The notes under the pieces: model-generated
What the model saw: the letters and a program-made list of their open reading frames with translations, nothing else
What the model was told of the DNA's origin: nothing
The model's database searches: none
From: Candidatus Ectomicrobium neotermitis
GTDB taxonomy: Bacteria; Elusimicrobiota; Endomicrobiia; Endomicrobiales; Endomicrobiaceae
DNA length: 7,991 nucleotides
Assembly (NCBI GenBank): GCA_031283745.1
Contig: JAITBH010000071.1
Coordinates: 1 to 7,991 of the forward strand
Reading direction: 5' to 3'
Shown: positions 5,598 to 7,991 of the stretch, piece by piece
Layout: every line of letters starts with the position of its first letter
Position numbering within the stretch: the first letter of the stretch is position 1
Made by a program: the position numbers and the translations under genes

Positions 5598-5614
5598 CCT
5601 GTCTTTCGGGCAGG
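5598..5614. repeat. Hairpin CCTGTC/GGCAGG
   Basis: A 6-bp stem with one G-U pair on the + strand around a 5-base loop, the most diverged member of the CCYGCC hairpin family. It lies at the other edge of the 5560-5597 array, so that array is bracketed by two hairpins. Confidence 0.5.
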
Positions 5615-5738
5615 CCCCTTGCCGTGAAGTATACCTATATTAGTAGCAGAAAGTGCAGAAAGTGTGGGATGGGCAAGAGTGGACTGGGGCGAGTGGGGCG
5701 TGGGTGAAGTTGCGGGTCGTTGCCGTTCGCCGTGGTCG

Positions 5739-5766
5739 TTCCCCTTTTATTCCCCTTTCTTTCCCT
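5739..5766 (-). repeat. Short 10-bp-period G-run array
   Basis: Three G-runs on the - strand in 10-11-base register (GGGAAAGAAA, GGGGAATAAAA, GGGGAAC), flanked by GCCGTGGTCGTTCC. The same flank introduces the array at 7749. Confidence 0.65.
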
Positions 5767-5827
5767 TCCGTTCTCTGTCGTTGCTGTTCGCCGTGGCCGT
5801 GACCGTTGCCGGCAAACCGCATTCTTA

Positions 5828-5884
5828 ACCCGCCAAGAGGAATCGGCGGGTGGGAGGGTTTGAAACCCTCCCCTACATTGGTCA
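5828..5884 (-). repeat. Hairpin plus palindrome unit at U32 gene end
   Basis: A 7-bp hairpin ACCCGCC/GGCGGGT (5828-5834 with 5845-5851) is followed directly by the palindrome GGGAGGGTTT/AAACCCTCCC (5852-5861, 5863-5872) and then CTACATTGGTCAC. The same order and nearly the same bases occur at 7663-7720. The U32 stop codon (5884-5882) is the TCA of TTGGTCACC at the unit's outer edge. Confidence 0.85.
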
Positions 5885-7189
5885 CCCGATTGTCGTGGCA
5901 GTTCCCTTCCGTTCCCTTTCTTTCCCTTTTGTTCCCTTTTGTTCCCTTCTGATAATCGACAGTGGGGGGATTTTTTTGTCGCCGAACGTGGCGGGGAGGG
6001 CGGTGTAAATAATAGCAGCTTGGTTAGGGCGGCCGGGCGAGAGAGTTCTTACTTTGGTTTGGGTGAGCGGGTCAAAAATTTCATTGATTTTTATCTTGAG
6101 AGGCAAAAAAACATCAGGCAGCAAAATCTCTATTTCGTCTCCGACATTTATCTGGTTATAAAGCCAAATTTCTAAGTGTTCCTGATTTTGATTTATGACT
6201 GTTCCAATATTACGCCAATCGCTTTTGCTGCTTGTGTCAAAATAATCTTGAGCCTCATCTGTCGGTGTGCCGTCAAAAAAACCTGTCGTATAGCCACGAT
6301 TTTGCAAACTATAAAGTTCAGCCATATAAATATCGGGCTGCCACTGTGCGGGGTTCTTAAAATAATCGTCTATCGCTTTTCGATAAGCTCGGGCGGTTTG
6401 GGCTATATAGTATGGCGACTTGTTTCGCCCCTCAATTTTTAGCGAGTCAAAACCTGCCGATAAAATTTTGTCTAACTTTGTCATCAGGCAAAGGTCTTTT
6501 GAGTTTAAGATATACGAGCCTCTATCGTCCTCAAACATTTCCAAAAACTCTCCCTGCCTCAACTCTTCTTCCATCAACAACTTGCTCTTGAATTTCCATC
6601 TGCAAGAGTAAGCACACTCTCCCAAATTAGCAGACCTCCCAGCTAAAAATGCCGACAAAAGGCAGCGGCCCGAGTAGCTTATGCACATCGCACCGTGAAC
6701 AAAAATCTCAATTTTCATATCGGGCAATTTGTGCTTGATAAAACAGCCCTCAGCAAATGAAACCTCTCTTGCAAGGACAATCAGATCAGCACCCATCTTT
6801 TGCCAAAACTCCGCGGTCAGCCAAGAACAGATATTTGCTTGCGTGGAAATTCGCAAAGGCAGGGTCGGCAGATGTTCCCTCAAAAACATAAAAACGCCCG
6901 GGTCTGACACGATTGCGCCATCGGGTGCTATTTCTTTTATGTCAATTGCAGCTTGCCCAAGTTTGTCTATATCCGCATTTTTAGAAAAAAGGTTTAAGGC
7001 GATATAGACTTTTTTGTTTTGCGAGTGGGCAAAATTAACTCCTTGCTTGATCTCCTCTAAAGGGAAACTACTTTTTGCCCGCAAATTCATTTTCGGCATA
7101 CCGACATAGACGGCATCAGCCCCATATAAAAATGCAGTTTTTAGTGCTGTAAGCGATCCCGCCGGTAAAAGCAATTCAGGTTTTTTCAT
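5882..7189 (-). CDS. trhP: U32 family protein, TrhP/YegQ type
   Basis: A 435-residue U32 (collagenase-like) protein. It opens with KPELLLPAGSLTALKTAFLYGADAVYVG. The U32 signature runs from E161 to S179 (FVHGAMCISYSGRCLLS), with C169, C176, C192 and C234 as likely iron-sulfur ligands; C196 is a further candidate. Next come CRWKF (196-200), GSYILNSKDLCLM (224-236), LKIEGRNKSPYY (250-261) and NRGYTTGFFDG (297-307). A C-terminal beta-domain covers about 325-413. The pattern best matches TrhP/YegQ-YrrO proteins, which hydroxylate tRNA uridine 34 using a prephenate-derived pathway; RlhA and protease-annotated relatives are alternatives, so the symbol is inferred. AGGAGG (7200-7195) lies five bases before ATG, with a 10-bp hairpin directly upstream. 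The last 20 or so residues (KGTKGKERERKGT and beyond) are translated from the 10-bp repeat and are unlikely to belong to the ancestral protein. Confidence 0.88.
   Translation of the reverse strand: MKKPELLLPAGSLTALKTAFLYGADAVYVGMPKMNLRAKSSFPLEEIKQGVNFAHSQNKKVYIALNLFSKNADIDKLGQAAIDIKEIAPDGAIVSDPGVFMFLREHLPTLPLRISTQANICSWLTAEFWQKMGADLIVLAREVSFAEGCFIKHKLPDMKIEIFVHGAMCISYSGRCLLSAFLAGRSANLGECAYSCRWKFKSKLLMEEELRQGEFLEMFEDDRGSYILNSKDLCLMTKLDKILSAGFDSLKIEGRNKSPYYIAQTARAYRKAIDDYFKNPAQWQPDIYMAELYSLQNRGYTTGFFDGTPTDEAQDYFDTSSKSDWRNIGTVINQNQEHLEIWLYNQINVGDEIEILLPDVFLPLKIKINEIFDPLTQTKVRTLSPGRPNQAAIIYTALPATFGDKKIPPLSIIRREQKGTKGKERERKGTATTIG
5901..5948 (-). repeat. 10-bp array translated as U32 C-terminus
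   Basis: On the - strand five GGG runs are each separated by exactly seven bases (AACAAAA, AACAAAA, AAAGAAA, AACGGAA). Because ten is not a multiple of three, translation cycles through all frames of the unit and yields the Lys/Gly/Arg/Glu-rich tail of the U32 protein. Confidence 0.85.
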
Positions 7190-7200
7190 TGTTTCCTCCT

Positions 7201-7228
7201 GTCGTTCGGGCAGTCCTACCCGAACGAC
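7201..7228. promoter_or_regulatory. 10-bp hairpin against the U32 ribosome site
   Basis: Perfect arms GTCGTTCGGG (7201-7210) and CCCGAACGAC (7219-7228) around an 8-base loop. On the - strand RNA the hairpin ends exactly where AGGAGG begins. There is no U-run, so it is not an intrinsic terminator in that direction; it could protect the mRNA 5' end or affect ribosome access. Confidence 0.7.
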
Positions 7229-7412
7229 TTTGCGGGCGTTCCACCCGAGTGGTTAGTGATTAGTGGTTAGTGGTTAGTCAACGACCACGACGAACGACTT
7301 TGCGGGCGTTCCACCCGAGTGGTTAGTGATTAGTGATTAGTGGTTAGTCAACGACCACGACGAACGACTCTGCAGGCGTTCCACCCGAGTGATTAGTGAT
7401 TAGTGATTAGTG
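7221..7412 (+). repeat. 70-bp tandem repeat, about 2.7 copies
   Basis: Units start at 7221, 7291 and 7361. Units 1 and 2 differ at one base only (7265 G, 7335 A). Unit 3 has a few more changes and leaves the register near 7412. Each unit contains CGAACGACTTTGC, the GGGCGTTCCACCCG motif, four 7-bp words of GGTTAGT or GATTAGT, and CAACGACCACGA. The near identity of units 1 and 2 suggests recent duplication. Confidence 0.92.
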
Positions 7413-7483
7413 AACTGCAACTGCAACGACTTGAAAACTGCATTTTTACACGGCAACGGGGAACGGCACCGATTGGGGGCGAT

Positions 7484-7715
7484 CAATGTAGGGGAGGGTT
7501 TCAAACCCTCCCGTGTGGTCATTTACGGGATAATGAAACGGCGGACGGACAACATAAAATGGGACGGGTGATTGCGGGGCGGAATTTGGAAAATGGCGGG
7601 ATTGGTTTTTTTGTCGTGGTCGTTGTCGTGCGTCGTAAACGATAACGGCAACCACATAATTAACCCGCCAAAAGGAATCGGCGGGCGGGAGGGTTTGAAA
7701 CCCTCCCCTACATTG
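7484..7715. mobile_element. 232-bp element with 30-bp inverted ends (MITE-like)
   Basis: The left end (7484-7513) and right end (7715-7686, reversed) are identical over 30 bases, from CAATGTAGGGG through the palindrome to CCCG. The match extends three more bases outward with one mismatch (GAT against GAC). Each end thus carries its own palindrome (7492-7512 and 7687-7707), and the right end also carries a CCCGCC hairpin (7664-7685). The interior has no coding potential. Related halves lie at 256-393 (left type) and 5828-5884 (right type). Size, inverted ends and lack of genes are MITE-like, but no target-site duplication is evident, so mobility is inferred. Confidence 0.6.
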
Positions 7716-7748
7716 GTCACACAAGTTCCACGCCGTTCGCCGTGGTCG

Positions 7749-7810
7749 TTCCCTTTCGTTCCCTTTCGTTCCCTTTCTTTCCCTTTCTTTCCCTAACCCC
7801 TTTCGTTCCC
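7749..7810 (-). repeat. 10-bp-period G-run array overlapping deoD end
   Basis: On the - strand seven G-runs occur in almost perfect 10-base register, interrupted once by GGGGTTAGGG, a junction with the 7-bp class. The TAG of that junction (7795-7793) is the deoD stop. Five or more GGG runs with loops of at most seven bases fit the G-quadruplex pattern. Confidence 0.88.
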
Positions 7811-7991
7811 TGTCGTCCTAACTGCCTCAAGTGCGATTTCAATCATATTCTTGAAAGTCGTCTCGCGTTCTTGGGCGGTGGTGGTTTGCGACCCGTCTAC
7901 TAAGCTGTTGCTGATTGTCAAAATCGACAGTGCCTGCCTTTTGAATTTTGCTGCTAAAGTATAAAGCTCGGTGGTCTCCATATCTACTGCC
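7793..7991 (-). CDS. deoD: DeoD-type purine nucleoside phosphorylase, 3' part
   Basis: The last 65 codons of a gene whose start lies beyond the right edge. The fragment begins AVDMETTELYTLAAKF, matching the ribose-contact segment of hexameric purine nucleoside phosphorylase (VEMEAAGxY in Escherichia coli). It continues through ILTISNSLVDGSQTTTAQER and ETTFKNMIEIALEAV, the family's C-terminal signature. The enzyme splits purine nucleosides with phosphate into base and ribose-1-phosphate for salvage. The conserved Arg of the AER motif (R217 in E. coli) is present. The catalytic Asp204 position (VSD) reads Asn (ISN), which would affect how 6-aminopurines are handled; this rests on a by-eye alignment. 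The last residues TTGNERG and the TAG stop come from the 10-bp repeat. The in-frame ATG at 7981-7979 is internal, not the true start. Confidence 0.88.
   Translation of the reverse strand, partial: AVDMETTELYTLAAKFKRQALSILTISNSLVDGSQTTTAQERETTFKNMIEIALEAVRTTGNERG

Larger units (their letters stand above)
5304..5881. other. Repeat-only spacer between U32 gene and larB
   Basis: No gene is visible in 578 bases. In order it holds an A-poor TTG/TTGCCG-rich tract (5315-5480), three hairpins (5484-5503, 5538-5557, 5598-5614), a 10-bp array (5560-5597), a short unique A+T-rich patch (about 5625-5665), G-rich sequence (5666-5715), a second 10-bp array (5739-5766), and the hairpin plus palindrome unit (5828-5872). 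In the unique patch TATACT on the - strand (5633-5628) could be a -10 box for larB, but no good -35 accompanies it. A direct repeat GCAGAAAGT occurs twice at about 5647-5664. Confidence 0.7.
7190..7792. other. Repeat-dense spacer, no gene
   Basis: No credible gene in 603 bases; the short open frames are repeat translations. It holds the U32 ribosome site (7195-7200), a 10-bp-stem hairpin (7201-7228), about 2.7 copies of a 70-bp unit (7221-7412), a short A/C-rich filler (7412-7480), the 232-bp inverted-repeat element (7484-7715), and the 10-bp array running into deoD (7749-7810). The U32 promoter should lie here on the - strand, but I see no clear boxes. Confidence 0.75.

Noticed and set aside
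5666..5715. Strict G-quadruplex in the G-rich + strand tract
   Set aside because: The G-runs are there, but the loops include 9 and 12 bases, so it does not meet the usual four-tract pattern, unlike the 10-bp arrays.
5640..5885. 81-codon - strand frame after the U32 gene
   Set aside because: Translation of the palindrome unit and a 10-bp array; the same kind of peptide appears from 7446-7724, as expected from shared repeats rather than a gene family.
7251..7280. Telomere-like repeat
   Set aside because: The 7-bp GGTTAGT words resemble some telomeric words only loosely, lie inside the sequence between genes, and are mixed with other repeat classes.
7221..7412. CRISPR array
   Set aside because: Repeats at 70-bp period are present, but the whole unit is repeated; there are no unique spacers between conserved repeats and no cas genes.
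7403..7796. Several short frames inside the 232-bp element and its flanks
   Set aside because: Overlapping frames on both strands of one repeat element, none with a good ribosome site or a recognisable domain.
7793..7981. Separate small gene starting at the ATG at 7981
   Set aside because: The frame stays open to the window edge (Ala-Val-Asp before the Met), and the sequence is the internal and C-terminal part of DeoD.

Overview
The window is bacterial. Genes are compact, begin at ATG behind strong Shine-Dalgarno sequences (AAGGAGG, AGGAGG, AGGAG) and use A+T-leaning codons, while the spaces between several of them are filled with G+C-richer, low-complexity, strongly strand-biased repeats. 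I cannot name the phylum. HemW, LarB/LarC and a U32 protein are compatible with an anaerobic or facultative, possibly uncultured lineage, but none is diagnostic.

Layout. (1) 1-183, + strand: the last 60 codons of an unrecognised gene. (2) 184-521: repeat-filled spacer. (3) 522-2975, + strand: a tight operon of a short NfeD-type protein, an SPFH/band-7 (stomatin-like) protein and HemW; the last two genes abut exactly. (4) 2949-4244, - strand: larC, converging on hemW with a 27-bp overlap of the two 3' ends. (5) 4245-4529: larC leader with a terminator-like hairpin directly before the larC ribosome site, then more repeats. (6) 4530-5303, - strand: larB. (7) 5304-5881: repeats only. (8) 5882-7189, - strand: a U32 (TrhP/YegQ-like) tRNA-modification-type protein. 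(9) 7190-7792: the densest repeat region, with a 70-bp tandem repeat and a 232-bp element bounded by perfect 30-bp inverted repeats. (10) 7793-7991, - strand: the 3' end of a DeoD-type purine nucleoside phosphorylase, whose start lies outside the window.

How the genes work together. NfeD and SPFH proteins are established membrane partners. LarB and LarC make the nickel-pincer nucleotide (NPN) cofactor together with LarE; LarE and the lactate racemase LarA are not in this window. HemW, the U32 protein and the phosphorylase are housekeeping functions with no evident link to these.

The most unusual content is the intergenic repeat system. It has at least four parts: (i) a 7-bp GATTAGT/GGTTAGT array that places stop codons in all six frames; (ii) a 10-bp array with a GGG run every 10 bases; (iii) G-rich palindromes and CCYGCC/GGCRGG hairpins whose arms vary in a compensatory way; (iv) AAC-GGC/AAC-GAC triplet-like filler. 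It sits against the 3' ends of four genes (the first gene, larB, the U32 gene, deoD), where it supplies the stop codon or the last codons. This points to a mobile or recombining element family that tolerates landing at gene ends.
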